A program made the position numbers and the translations under genes. Positions 1-10,622 of a stretch of DNA of 64,000 nt are shown here, one piece after another. The DNA comes from Sphingomonas cannabina (GTDB lineage Bacteria; Pseudomonadota; Alphaproteobacteria; Sphingomonadales; Sphingomonadaceae). The DNA is taken from contig NZ_CP090059.1 of NCBI RefSeq assembly GCF_021391395.1, positions 2,217,001-2,281,000 of the forward strand, read 5' to 3'. Position 1 is the stretch's first letter. Every line of letters begins with the position of its first letter. A model generated the notes under the pieces. That model saw only the letters and a program-made list of their open reading frames with translations, did not search any database and had not been told where the DNA came from.

Positions 1-1314
1 TCACGCACCGGCACCGCGGAGATCGCGGCGGACCCGATGCCGCCCAATGCGACCGACACCTTCATCATGCTGAAGGACCGCAAGCAATGGCCGAACCCGT
101 CCGAGGCGAAGGCCGCGATCATCGAGCGGATCGAGGCGCGGCTGGCGACGGTGCCCGGCCACGCCTATGAGGTCACGCAGCCGATCCAGATGCGCTTCAA
201 CGAGCTCATCGCCGGCGTGCGATCCGACGTCGCGGTGAAGGTGTTCGGCGAAGACTTCGCCGAGATGAACGCGGTCGCCAACCGCATCGCCGCCGCGCTG
301 CGCCGCGTGCCGGGCGCAGAGGACGTCAAGGTCGAGCAGACCGAGGGCCTCCCCATGCTCGACATCGCCTATAGTCAGGATCGGGCGAGCCGGGTCGGCG
401 TGGCGGCGCAGGACGTCGCAGATACGGTTGCCGCCGCGATCGGCGGGCGCGAGGCGGGCCGCATCTTCGAGGGCGACCGCAGCTTTCCCATCGTGATCCG
501 CCTTGCCGATGCTACACGCGCCGATCTCGAGGCGCTCGGCCAGACGCCGGTGCCGACCCCGGCCGGCGCGTTCGTGCCCCTGGCCAGCGTCGCCGACATC
601 CGGATTGTGGATGGTCCCAACCAGATCAGCCGCGAGAACGGCAAGCGCCGCGTCGTCGTCCAGGTTAATGTCCGTGGGCGCGACGTCGCGAGTGTCGTGT
701 CCGAGGCGCGCGCCGCGATCGCGCGCGACGTGCCGCTTCCCGCCGGCATCTGGCTGATCTGGGGTGGCCAGTTCGAGAATCTGGCCTCGGCACGCGGCCG
801 GCTCGCGGTGGTGGTGCCGGCGTGCTTCGCGCTGATCATGCTGCTGCTCTACGGGGCGCTGCGAAACATTCGGGATGCCGCGATCGTGTTCACCGGCGTG
901 CCGCTGGCGTTGGTGGGCGGTGCGCTCGCGCTGCTCCTGCGGGGCATGCCCTTCTCGATCTCGGCCGCGGTCGGATTCATCGCGCTGTCGGGTATCGCGG
1001 TGCTCAATGGGCTGGTGATGCTCACCTCGATCCAGAAGCTGGTCGAGGAGGGCCGTGATCCGGCATCCGCTGCCCGGGAGGGAGCGTTGGCACGCCTCCG
1101 CCCGGTCGCGATGACCGCGCTGGTGGCGAGCCTCGGCTTTCTGCCGATGGCGCTCGGACATGGCGCGGGTGCGGAGGTGCAGAAGCCGCTCGCGACCGTG
1201 GTGATCGGCGGATTGTTCTCGGCGACCTTATTGACGTTGTTCGTGCTGCCGACGCTCTATGCTCGGTTCGGCGGCGGGCGGTCGCCGAGCCAGGCGGCGG
1301 GTGTCGGCCAATGA
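1..1314 (+). CDS. Heavy-metal RND efflux pump inner-membrane subunit, CusA/CzcA type (5' truncated)
   Basis: This is the C-terminal part of a proton-driven RND transporter of the CusA/CzcA family, which exports metal cations across the cell envelope with a periplasmic adaptor and an outer-membrane channel. The frame is open from base 1 and begins mid-protein with the family motif TAEIAADPMPPN. The periplasmic porter domain follows (VAVKVFGEDF; GREAGRIFEGDRSFPIVIRL), then a block of membrane helices after about residue 260 (VVVPACFALIMLLLYGAL; AAVGFIALSGIAVLNGLVML). It ends with the usual TLLTLFVLPTLYARF helix. The 437 visible residues are less than half of the roughly 1,040 usual for the family, and the rest lies outside the window. 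Its end faces the FAD oxidoreductase gene with only 10 bases between. The metal specificity cannot be read from this part. Confidence 0.93.
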   Translation, partial: SRTGTAEIAADPMPPNATDTFIMLKDRKQWPNPSEAKAAIIERIEARLATVPGHAYEVTQPIQMRFNELIAGVRSDVAVKVFGEDFAEMNAVANRIAAALRRVPGAEDVKVEQTEGLPMLDIAYSQDRASRVGVAAQDVADTVAAAIGGREAGRIFEGDRSFPIVIRLADATRADLEALGQTPVPTPAGAFVPLASVADIRIVDGPNQISRENGKRRVVVQVNVRGRDVASVVSEARAAIARDVPLPAGIWLIWGGQFENLASARGRLAVVVPACFALIMLLLYGALRNIRDAAIVFTGVPLALVGGALALLLRGMPFSISAAVGFIALSGIAVLNGLVMLTSIQKLVEEGRDPASAAREGALARLRPVAMTALVASLGFLPMALGHGAGAEVQKPLATVVIGGLFSATLLTLFVLPTLYARFGGGRSPSQAAGVGQ

Positions 1315-1324
1315 TGCCGTCAGA

Positions 1325-2946
<1,622 letters not shown>

Positions 2947-2947
<1 letters not shown>

Positions 2948-5901
2948 CAGAAGGTGGCGGCCACGCCGAAGAAGACGCGCCGGTCCTCGCGCGTGGTGTT
3001 CAGCAGGCGCAGCTCGTCCTGCAGATACTGGCGATCGATCTCGCGCGTCAGGTTTATCGCCTCGACCGTCAGCCGCACGTTCTTGGTGAGGTTGAGCTGG
3101 GCCGAGACGTCGAGCTGCCCGCGCCCGTCGGCATAAGAGCTGCCGCCGCTCGCCGCGCTGCCCTGCCCCTGGAGATAGTCGCTGCGATAGATGTAGGCGG
3201 CGCGCAGCGAGAAGTCGTCGTCCTCGTAATAGCCGATCAGGTTGTAGCTGTGCTTCGACAGGCCCGGCAGCGGCAGGCTGGCGCCGGTCGCCTCGTCGAT
3301 CAGCGGCGTCTCGCTGTCGACATAGGTGTAGTTCGCCTGGATACCGAGGTTGTCGAACGGCGCCGGCAGGAAGCGCAGCGCGTGCTGGTAGGCGACCTCG
3401 AAGCCCTTGATCTTGCCCGATCTGCCGTTGATCGGCTGGGTGATCTGAAAGAGATCGGTGGGGCTGGTGGAGAAGCCGGGGACATATTCCGCCTGCGTCA
3501 CGTTGATCGTGAAGGAATCGACGTTCTTGTAGAAGGCGGCGAAGGTGAGCGCGCTCGACGGGGCGAAATACCATTCGAGCGTGGCATCGAACTGAGTAGC
3601 CTCGAACGGGCGCAGCCTGGGGTTGCCGCGCGAGCCGGTCCGCGACACGATCAGCGGCACGAAGCTGACGCCGACGTCGCTGAGGCTCGGCCGCGCGACC
3701 ACCTTTGCCGCGGCGGCGCGAAAGGTCAGATTGGAAGTCAGGTCGAGCGCCAGGTTGGCGCTGGGCAGCCAATAGTCGAAGCGCGATTTCGACGCCGTCG
3801 GCTCGGTATCCGACAGGAAGCCGGAGGAGATGCGGTCCATGGTGACGTAGCGCACGCCGGCATTGCCCGAGAGCGGCATCGATCCGACGCGGCCGGCGAA
3901 ATTGGCCTTGGCGTAGAAAGCGATCGTGTCCTGATCGACGTCCTTGATCGACACGCGCCCGAACGGAATGGTGTCGGCGCGCGGGACCGGGAGGCCGAAG
4001 GCGTCGCGTGCCGCCTGCTTGTCGGTGGTGCCGGTCAGGAAATCGCGCGGAAAATTGCCGTTCACGCCGGGGAAGAAGCTGCCGACGCTGTTGTCGTAAT
4101 TGAGACCCGGCAGCTCGTCGACGGTCAGGATGCCGTCGCCGTTCTTGTCCCCGACCCCGAGCAGGCTGGCCGCCGAGGGAATGTTCTGGGGCGCTTCGGA
4201 ATAAAATTCGATCCGCTCGTAGCGCGAGCCGAGCTGGACCGACTTCACCGGACCCCAATCGGTGCGGATCTCGAAGTCGAGGCGGGCGTCGTAGCCGGTG
4301 TTGTCGGTCCGGAAGTCGTTCTCGAAGATCGAGGCGAGCTGATATTGTCCGGGATCGTCGCGGTCGAAGTTTGTGCTGAGCGCGAGGTCGGGCACCGGGT
4401 TGCCGGCGGAGAAGTCGTAGCTCGCGTTGGTCGTGTTGCCGGCGCGCGGGACGACGACATAGGTGAAGGAGGCGCCTGGACCGCCGTCAGTGCCCTTGCC
4501 TTTGCTGTACGAGGCATCCGCCGACACCTTGACGATGTCGCCGTCATATTTGGTCGAGAGACCAAGGTTGGTCGACCTGAACTCGGTCGGCTCGTCGTAG
4601 ATCAGCGGGCGCAGGGTCACGCCGTTGAAGGTGCCGCTGAGCACGGTGCCGTTCTCGTCGGCGACCGCGTTCACGTCGTTGTCGTTGAACAGCACCTGAT
4701 AGTTGACGCTGTTCCGCTCGCGCTTCAGCCGCGTGTAGGTGCCGTCGAGAATGATCTCCCAATTCTCGGCGGGGCGATATTGGACCGAGCTGTTGAGGGT
4801 CAGCCGCTCCTCCCGCCGGTCGTAGATGCGGGCCATGAAGCGGTTGGGGCGGAACAGCCCGGGATCGTTCACCCCGTCGCCGTTGCCGTCGATATTGTTG
4901 GTCCGCGTCCAGCCGCCAGAGTCGAAGGAGTAGCCGCGTGTGTGGATGTTCGAATAGGCGGCGCTGGCGAGGATGCCGAAGCTGTCGTTGAAGCTCTTCG
5001 ACACCAGGGCCGAGCCGCGATAGCCGAGGTGGTCGGCCTGGTCGGTATAGGCGCCTTGCAACCGGCCGCTGACGACGAAATCGTCGAGCTCCAGCGGACG
5101 CTTGGTCTTGAGGTTGACGGTGGCGCCCAGCGCGCCCTCGGGCATGTCGGCCGAGGGCGACTTGGCGACGACGATGCTCGAGATGATCTCCGGGCTGATC
5201 GATTCGAGCGACGCGCTGCCGCCCGGGCCGGGGCCGAGGAAGGTGCGGCCGTTGATCTCGAGCCGGTTCTGCGAGATGCCGCGCACGGTGAAGTTCGATC
5301 CGTCGCCCTCGCGCCGTGTGATCTGGACGCCGGTGATGCGGCTCATTGACTCGGCGACGTTCTGGTCGGGGAGCTTGCCGATGTCTTGCGCGGTGATGAC
5401 GTCGACAATGTTGCCGGCGGCACGCTTGACGTTGATCGATTCCTGGAGCGAGGCGCGGATGCCGGTGACGACGATGTCCTCGTCACCTGCCGGGGGCGCA
5501 GCGCCTTCCTGAACTGCATCATTGGCTTGGCCCTGCGGCGGCATTGCGGGACCGACCTGCGCAAGGGCGACCGGACGCGGTGCTGCCGCCGTTTCCTGGC
5601 GTTTCAGCACGATCGCGCGGCCGATCGTGACGGGCACGAGATCGGTGCCCGCCAGCAGCAGCCGCAGCGCCGTGGCGACATCCAGCGATCCCTTGACGCG
5701 GTTGACTCTCACCCCGTCAGTGATGGGGCCGGACGCAAGGACCTGGATGCCGGCCTGATGCGCAAACAACGGAATGCCGGTTCGCGCCGGCTGGGCTGGG
5801 ACGTCGAAACGCCGCACCTGGGCGGTCGCGCCGGCAGGCGCGGCCATGCCGCAGACGACCGCGGCGGCGGTGCCGAGCAAGTGAAGGCGTGCGTATGTCA
5901 T
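2947..5901 (-). CDS. TonB-dependent outer-membrane transducer with N-terminal signalling (STN) domain
   Basis: This 984-aa outer-membrane receptor imports a ligand using TonB energy and also signals its presence to the FecR protein encoded upstream. Residues 1-28 look like a Sec signal peptide ending ATAQ. Residues about 30-100 form an STN/secretin-like domain (FDVPAQPARTGIPLFAHQAG), the hallmark of FecA-type transducers. A TonB-box-like EDIVVTG lies at 141-147, followed by the plug (DIGKLPDQNVAESMSRITGV). The rest is a 22-strand-type barrel ending in phenylalanine (FGVAATF). The order sigma, FecR, receptor is that of fecIRA. The plug style is common in alphaproteobacterial receptors for both carbohydrates and iron chelates, so the substrate is open. 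A ribosome site (GGGAGG) precedes the ATG, and a candidate ECF promoter lies at 5945-5981. Confidence 0.92.
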
Positions 5902-5944
5902 TCCATCCTCCCCGCATCATCGGGCGCCCTATCGTGGGCGCGCT

Positions 5945-5981
5945 CTCGACATCACGAGTCCGTGACGGTGCATTTCCGTCA
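5945..5981 (-). promoter_or_regulatory. Candidate ECF-sigma promoter for the TonB receptor
   Basis: The 77-base gap between fecR and the receptor holds TGACGGAAAT followed 22 bases later by TCGAG. The same pattern, TGACGGAAAC-N23-TCGAG, occurs at the head of the sigma-factor gene (7482-7519). GGAAAT is the known -35 element of the E. coli fecA promoter read by FecI, so this shared pair is a plausible autoregulated ECF promoter. This rests on two sites only. Confidence 0.5.
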
Positions 5982-6920
5982 GGGGTGCGGGGACTTTTTT
6001 CTCGACAGACGAATTTCGGAGGGTGTCGAGGTGACCTCGACGTCGAGCGTGGCCGCCACGGTCGCGGCGAAGTCGCCCGGGCGGTCGATCTGGAACAGTC
6101 CCACCAGCCGCTCTCGAGCGAGCTCCGGATCGGCAACCACGAGCTGCTGCTGGTTGTAGCGGTTGAATTGGGTGACGGCGCTGCCTAGCGTCTCGTTCTC
6201 CAGCGAGATCTCGCCAGCGCGCCAGGCCAGCGCGCGCTCTATCCGGGCCGGGGCCGTGCCCGTCTCCGGCGTCATCGCTCCCGGCCGAAAGGTCGCGTAC
6301 TGGCCGGCGTTGAGGATCGTCATCGTTCCGCCGCCGTCGCTGGCCCAGACGGCGACGATCCCCTCCGTGACGGCGACCTGGACGCCGTCGTCGGCACGGC
6401 TCACCGAGAAGGCGGTGCCGACAGCGCGCGCCTGGGCGATGCCGGCGTCGACGATGAAGGGCCGCTTGCGGTCCTTGGCGACCTGGAACCACGCCTGCCC
6501 CTTGCCGAGCGCGATGCGGCGGCTGTCGCTCGCCATCACGACGCGCAGCTCGCTGCCGGTATCGATCGTCGCCACCGATCCGTCGGCGAGCGGCAGCCGC
6601 CGGATCTCGCCGCGCGCGGTCGTGACGCGCTCGCCCATCAGCCACGGCCAGCCGACGACGCCGGCGACCGCCGCCGCTGCCGCGGCGCCGCCCAGTCCGG
6701 TCAGCAGCCATCGCCGGGTCGGCAGCGGGCGTGGGGAGGCATCGACCGCGCCCTGATGCGTCAACGCCTCACCGATCGCGCTGAGGCCGGCCTGCGCCCG
6801 CAGCAGCGCACCGGCGTGGCGAGAGTCCTGGGCCAGCCACGCCTCGAGCTCGGCATGGCCGCTTGCATCGAGCGGATGGCGAAGTGCCCAGGCGGCGGCT
6901 TCCTCAGCGGGATCGTGCAC
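5979..6920 (-). CDS. FecR-family anti-sigma factor
   Basis: This 313-aa single-pass membrane protein relays the receptor signal to the ECF sigma factor. Residues about 5-50 match the N-terminal cytoplasmic DUF4880 region (EEAAAWALRHPLDASGHAEL). A transmembrane helix spans about 70-92 (WLLTGLGGAAAAAAVAGVVG). The FecR domain follows (ARGEIRRLPLADGSVATIDT), and a C-terminal STN-like region (AWRAGEISLENETLGSAVTQ) should contact the receptor's STN domain. The GTG start has a GGGAGG ribosome site 7 bases upstream and overlaps the end of the sigma gene by 17 bases. The tryptophan-rich beta region after the helix is typical of the family. Confidence 0.9.
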   Translation of the reverse strand: MHDPAEEAAAWALRHPLDASGHAELEAWLAQDSRHAGALLRAQAGLSAIGEALTHQGAVDASPRPLPTRRWLLTGLGGAAAAAAVAGVVGWPWLMGERVTTARGEIRRLPLADGSVATIDTGSELRVVMASDSRRIALGKGQAWFQVAKDRKRPFIVDAGIAQARAVGTAFSVSRADDGVQVAVTEGIVAVWASDGGGTMTILNAGQYATFRPGAMTPETGTAPARIERALAWRAGEISLENETLGSAVTQFNRYNQQQLVVADPELARERLVGLFQIDRPGDFAATVAATLDVEVTSTPSEIRLSRKKSPHP

Positions 6921-7443
6921 GAGAAACGCCTCCCGTCGACGACAGGTCCTGCCCGGCTTCGGGCTCGGTCAACAGCTTCAGGATCGCGCGCAGGCTGCGG
7001 CTCGCTTCATTCTCGACGACGGCCTCTGTGACTCCCAGCGTCTGCGCGATCTCCTTCTGGCTCAGGCCTTCGACCTTGCGCATGAGGAAGATCCGGCGGG
7101 CGCGCTCCGAGACCGTGGCGAGCGCCGCCTGCACGCGGCCGAGTTCCTGGCGGGCAGCGGCGATCCGCTCGGGGGAGAGCAGCTCGATCTCCCATTGCTC
7201 GTCGACCGGGTCTGCCATCGCCTCGAGCCGGACCACCCGCGCACGCTTGCGCTGCCGCTGCACCAGATTGCGCGCCATCGTGAAGAGATAGGCGCGCGGC
7301 ATCGTGACATGGCTGACGTCGCGAAGCTGGGCGAGGCGGCAATAGCATTCCTGCACGACATCCTCCACATCGCCCGCGTCGACGAGCCGACGCTGCAGCC
7401 ACCTGCGCAGGTCGCGTTCGTGCGGCAGGATCTCCCGTCCCAC
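6904..7443 (-). CDS. ECF sigma factor, FecI-like
   Basis: This is a group-IV sigma-70 factor with region 2 (DVEDVVQECYCRLAQL; MPRAYLFTMARNLVQRQRKR) and region 4 (ERARRIFLMRKVEGLSQKEI followed by AQTLGVTEAVVENEASRSL). It should direct RNA polymerase to the downstream receptor operon and probably to its own promoter. I chose the GTG at 7443 (179 aa, the usual family length). A longer frame from a TTG at 7533 (209 aa) is possible, but the shared promoter-like pair TGACGGAAA...TCGAG lies inside that extension, which argues that transcription begins downstream of it. Neither start has a strong ribosome site, so the 5' end is uncertain. Confidence 0.88.
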   Translation of the reverse strand: MGREILPHERDLRRWLQRRLVDAGDVEDVVQECYCRLAQLRDVSHVTMPRAYLFTMARNLVQRQRKRARVVRLEAMADPVDEQWEIELLSPERIAAARQELGRVQAALATVSERARRIFLMRKVEGLSQKEIAQTLGVTEAVVENEASRSLRAILKLLTEPEAGQDLSSTGGVSRARSR

Positions 7444-7481
7444 CCATTCGGCCAGTGCCTCGCGTTCCGTCGCCTCTCTCC

Positions 7482-7519
7482 CTCGAATCCTAAGAGGCCC
7501 GTCGGCGATGTTTCCGTCA
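7482..7519 (-). promoter_or_regulatory. Candidate autoregulated ECF promoter for the sigma-FecR operon
   Basis: TGACGGAAAC, a 23-base spacer and TCGAG match the element upstream of the TonB receptor, with one base difference in spacing. It sits within the longest possible reading frame of the sigma gene, which is why a downstream start is preferred. The -35-like GGAAAC resembles the FecI -35 consensus GGAAAT. Confidence 0.42.
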
Positions 7520-7565
7520 ACCAATTCGAGCAAGCGGTGATATACTCCGGACGGCGGAGAGCGAT

Positions 7566-8528
7566 ATGGCTGGTGACCTTGCGATCGTGCTGAGCGGAGG
7601 AGGCGCCAAGGGCGCCTTTCAGGTCGGCGTCGTGCATGAGCTCGTCGTCAACCGCGGCGTCAGGATCGACATCGTCGCCGGCGTCTCGACCGGCTCGATC
7701 CAGGCCCTGGGGGTGGCGCAGGACGATGTGCCGGAGATGCTGCAGCGATGGCTCGACATCAAGGGCAACGGCGACATCTACGAGGAGCGGCTGCTGGGGA
7801 TCGTGGGCGGCATTCTGGGGGAGGACGCACTCTACGACGCCGCGCCGCTGCGCCGGCTGCTCAAGGATTTCGCCGACGACGCGAGGCTGAGGGCGAGCGG
7901 GCGCAAGCTCCGGATCGGCGTGGTCAATCTCGGCACCGGCGAATATCGCAGCATCGACGAGACGGTGCCCGGCATCCACAACTGGGTCTATGCCAGCTCG
8001 GCGATGCCGGTGTTCTTCGACCCGCTGAAGACGCGTGCCGGCGACGGCACCGAGGAGCAATGGGTGGATGGGGGCGTGCGCAACGTCACGCCCTTGGACG
8101 CAGCGCTGGAGCTCAACCCGCGCGGCGTGATCGTCGTGCGTGCCTCGCCGCCGCCGCATCCGGGCAGGGTGCGCACCTATTCCAACCTCATCAAGATCGG
8201 CCTGCGCGCCGTCGATATCCTCCAGTCGGAGGTGTCGGCGAACGACACCGCCAATGCGACACTGATCAACGACATCATCGCCGCACGCGAGGCGCAGGCG
8301 CGGGCACTGCGGTCGGCGGGCGTAACCGGTGCGGCGGCGGCGACTATCCTGCGCCCGCTCGACCTCCAGATCGCCCGCTATCGGTTCGCGCCGATCCGCA
8401 TCATCGAGCCCGAGCAGGAATATTCCGAAACGCTCGAGTTCGATCCCAAGAAAATCCGTAAGGCCATTGACGCCGGGCGGGCGGCGGTCGAACGTGAATG
8501 GGAAGCGCTTGAGCCGCTGCTGAGCTGA
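7566..8528 (+). CDS. Patatin-like phospholipase
   Basis: This 320-aa lipid acyl hydrolase of the patatin family has the Ser-Asp catalytic dyad. The oxyanion loop GGGAKGAF is at residues 11-18, the nucleophile elbow GVSTG at 39-43 (Ser41), and the acid in VDGG (Asp168). The N-terminus has no signal peptide, so a cytosolic or membrane-peripheral enzyme is likely. The ATG follows a GGAGAG ribosome site. It is transcribed away from the sigma-factor operon across a short intergenic stretch that must hold promoters for both directions. Substrate and role are not evident. Bacterial relatives act on phospholipids or polyester granules. Confidence 0.9.
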   Translation: MAGDLAIVLSGGGAKGAFQVGVVHELVVNRGVRIDIVAGVSTGSIQALGVAQDDVPEMLQRWLDIKGNGDIYEERLLGIVGGILGEDALYDAAPLRRLLKDFADDARLRASGRKLRIGVVNLGTGEYRSIDETVPGIHNWVYASSAMPVFFDPLKTRAGDGTEEQWVDGGVRNVTPLDAALELNPRGVIVVRASPPPHPGRVRTYSNLIKIGLRAVDILQSEVSANDTANATLINDIIAAREAQARALRSAGVTGAAAATILRPLDLQIARYRFAPIRIIEPEQEYSETLEFDPKKIRKAIDAGRAAVEREWEALEPLLS

Positions 8529-8582
8529 GCGGAATGCGCGCAGAGTGCCCTAGCCGATAAAAATCGAAATCGTGAAGGTAGC

Positions 8583-8657
8583 TGGCTCCCCGAGTTGGAT
8601 TCGAACCAACGGCCGCTCGATTAACAGTCGAGAGCTCTACCGCTGAGCTATCGGGGA
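8583..8657 (-). tRNA. tRNA-Asn (GUU)
   Basis: The sequence folds as a full cloverleaf of 75 nt. It has acceptor stem TCCCCGA/TCGGGGA, D arm GCTC-AGCGGTA-GAGC, anticodon stem CTCGA/TCGAG around loop CTGTTAA (anticodon GTT), T arm GTTGG-TTCGAAT-CCAAC, discriminator G and an encoded CCA. It lies 67 bases downstream of nadK on the same strand. Confidence 0.97.
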
Positions 8658-8724
8658 ACGCGCTTGGAGGCGCGGCTAATAGCAGTGCTTTCGGGCTTTG
8701 CAAGCCCCTCGCGCACAACCTGTC

Positions 8725-9498
8725 TCAGGCGATGAACTGCTCCATCGTGATGCGGTCGTCGAGGGCGTGCTCGGGGTCGAACAGCAGCGTCAGGTCGCGC
8801 AGCGGATCGATCGCGATGTCGACCTGTGCGACGTCGCGTACCTCGCGTTGGTCGGCGACGGCGCTCACCGGGCGCTTCTCCGGCTCCAGCACGCGGATGC
8901 TGATTCGCGCCTTCTCCGGCAGGATCGCGCCGCGCCAGCGGCGGGGGCGGAAGGCGCTGATCGGGGTGAGCGCGATCAGCGCCGATCCCAGCGGCAGGAT
9001 CGGACCGTTGGCGGAGAGGTTATAGGCCGTGGAACCGGCCGGCGTCGCTGCGAGAATGCCGTCGCACACCAGCTCGGGCAGCACGACGCGGTCGTTCACC
9101 GTCACTTCGAGCTTGGCGGTCTGGCGGGTTTCGCGCAGCAGCGATACCTCGTTGATGGCAGGAAGCTCGCGCAGCTCGCCCTCGATCGTGCGGGCGGTCA
9201 TGGTCAGTGGAGAGACCTTGAAAGGGCGTGCGCGCTCGAGCCGGCGCTCGAGGTCGGCGATGCGCCAGTCGTTCATCAGGAAACCGACGGTGCCGAGGTT
9301 CATCCCGAATACCGGCACGCTGCGATGCGCCTCCAGCATTTGGTGGAGCACCTGGAGCATGAAGCCGTCGCCGCCGAGCGCGATCACCAGGTCGGCTTCC
9401 TCGAACGGCACCCAGTCGTAGGCGCGCGACAGGTCCTGCACCGCGGCCTGGGCCGGCGGCGTCGGCGACGCGAGCAGGGCACGCTTGGCGAGCGTCAT
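8725..9498 (-). CDS. nadK: NAD kinase
   Basis: This 257-aa enzyme phosphorylates NAD to NADP, the only route to NADP. The diagnostic GGDG motif is at residues 42-45 (VIALGGDGFMLQVLH). The second family block follows (GMNLGTVGFLMND), and a third is CDGILAATPAGSTAYNLSA, which contributes to substrate binding. The length is typical of alphaproteobacterial short NAD kinases. Its ATG overlaps the stop of moaA by 4 bases (ATGA), so the two form a tight operon. tRNA-Asn lies downstream on the same strand. Confidence 0.95.
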   Translation of the reverse strand: MTLAKRALLASPTPPAQAAVQDLSRAYDWVPFEEADLVIALGGDGFMLQVLHQMLEAHRSVPVFGMNLGTVGFLMNDWRIADLERRLERARPFKVSPLTMTARTIEGELRELPAINEVSLLRETRQTAKLEVTVNDRVVLPELVCDGILAATPAGSTAYNLSANGPILPLGSALIALTPISAFRPRRWRGAILPEKARISIRVLEPEKRPVSAVADQREVRDVAQVDIAIDPLRDLTLLFDPEHALDDRITMEQFIA

Positions 9499-10490
9499 CC
9501 GCCGGTGGCGTTCATGTGGCGCTCGACGGCCGGCGCGGCGCCGGCGCGGATCGCGAAGTCGTGGCGTGCCGGCTTGGCGGCGAGGGCGGCGTCGATCGCC
9601 GCGTCGAGCGCCGGTAGGCCGCCGGTCCGGAGCGCGGCCTTGAGGTCGACCTGATCGTCATGGCCTAGGCACATGTAGAGCTTGCCCTCGGTGGTGAGGC
9701 GGACGCGGTTGCAGCCGTCGCAGAAATTGGCGGTGAGCGGGGAGATCAATCCCAGCCGCGTGCCCCAGGGCGTGCGCCAGTAGCGCGCCGGGCCGCCGCT
9801 GCGGTGGACGTCGCGGACCAGCTCGATCTCGGCCGCCAGCGCCTCGAACACGCGGGTGAGGGGGACGAAGCGGTCGGCGCGGTCCTCGTCGATATGGCCG
9901 AGCGGCATCGTCTCGATCAGGCTGAGGTCGAAGCCATGCTCGCCGCACCAGGCGAGCATCGGCGCGATCTCATGTTCGTTGAGGCCGGCGAGCGCGACCA
10001 TGTTGATCTTGACCGCGAGCCCCGCGTCGCGCGCGGCGAAGATGCCGGCGAGCACGCGGTCGAGCTCGCCGTGGCGGGTGATGTAGCGGAAGGCCTCGGG
10101 ATCGCGGCTGTCGAGGCTGACGTTGACGCGGCGGATGCCCGCCTCGAACAGCGTCGCCGCGTGATCGGCGAGGCGGGTGCCGTTGGTGGTGAGGGTGAGC
10201 TCATCGAGGCCGGCGCCGATATGCGTGCCGAGCCGGCGGGCGAGACCGGCGATGCCGCGGCGGACGAGCGGCTCGCCGCCCGACAGGCGGACCTTGCGGA
10301 CGCCGCGGGCGATGAAGCGCTCGGCGATCGTCGCGATCTCGTCGAGCTCCATCATCGCCGCCTTCGGCAGGAAGGTCATCTGCTCCGCCATGCAGTAGCG
10401 GCAGCGCAGGTCGCAGCGATCGGTGACGGAAACGCGCAGATAAGAGATCGCGCGGCCGTGGCGGTCGATCAGGGGCGCGGACGCGGCCAT
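9495..10490 (-). CDS. moaA: GTP 3',8-cyclase (molybdenum cofactor step 1)
   Basis: This 331-aa radical-SAM enzyme converts GTP to the 3',8-cyclo intermediate, the first step of molybdopterin synthesis. The N-terminal cluster motif CDLRCRYC places cysteines at 26, 30 and 33. The C-terminal second 4Fe-4S site is visible as NFCDGCNRVRLTTEGKLYMC. SGGEPL and the TTNGT segment are the SAM and GTP-binding blocks. It is the first gene of an overlapping pair with nadK. moeA, another cofactor gene, lies 23 kb away, and no moaC, moaE or mog was seen in the window. Confidence 0.96.
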   Translation of the reverse strand: MAASAPLIDRHGRAISYLRVSVTDRCDLRCRYCMAEQMTFLPKAAMMELDEIATIAERFIARGVRKVRLSGGEPLVRRGIAGLARRLGTHIGAGLDELTLTTNGTRLADHAATLFEAGIRRVNVSLDSRDPEAFRYITRHGELDRVLAGIFAARDAGLAVKINMVALAGLNEHEIAPMLAWCGEHGFDLSLIETMPLGHIDEDRADRFVPLTRVFEALAAEIELVRDVHRSGGPARYWRTPWGTRLGLISPLTANFCDGCNRVRLTTEGKLYMCLGHDDQVDLKAALRTGGLPALDAAIDAALAAKPARHDFAIRAGAAPAVERHMNATGG

Positions 10491-10622
10491 ACCCAGCAGC
10501 TAGGACTTTGTTGGCGCGGTCACAAGCCTCAGCAGATTTCTTACGAACCCCTGTTTTTCTTCATTCCTTTCGGCGAGAAGCGTTGCGCCTCTCCGCAGGG
10601 GAGGACGCGTGAGGGGGTATTC

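Noticed and set aside
7444..7533. N-terminal extension of the ECF sigma factor to the TTG at 7533.
   Set aside because: The extension is unlike family N-termini and contains the promoter-like pair shared with the receptor gene. It is still possible and is noted in the feature entry.
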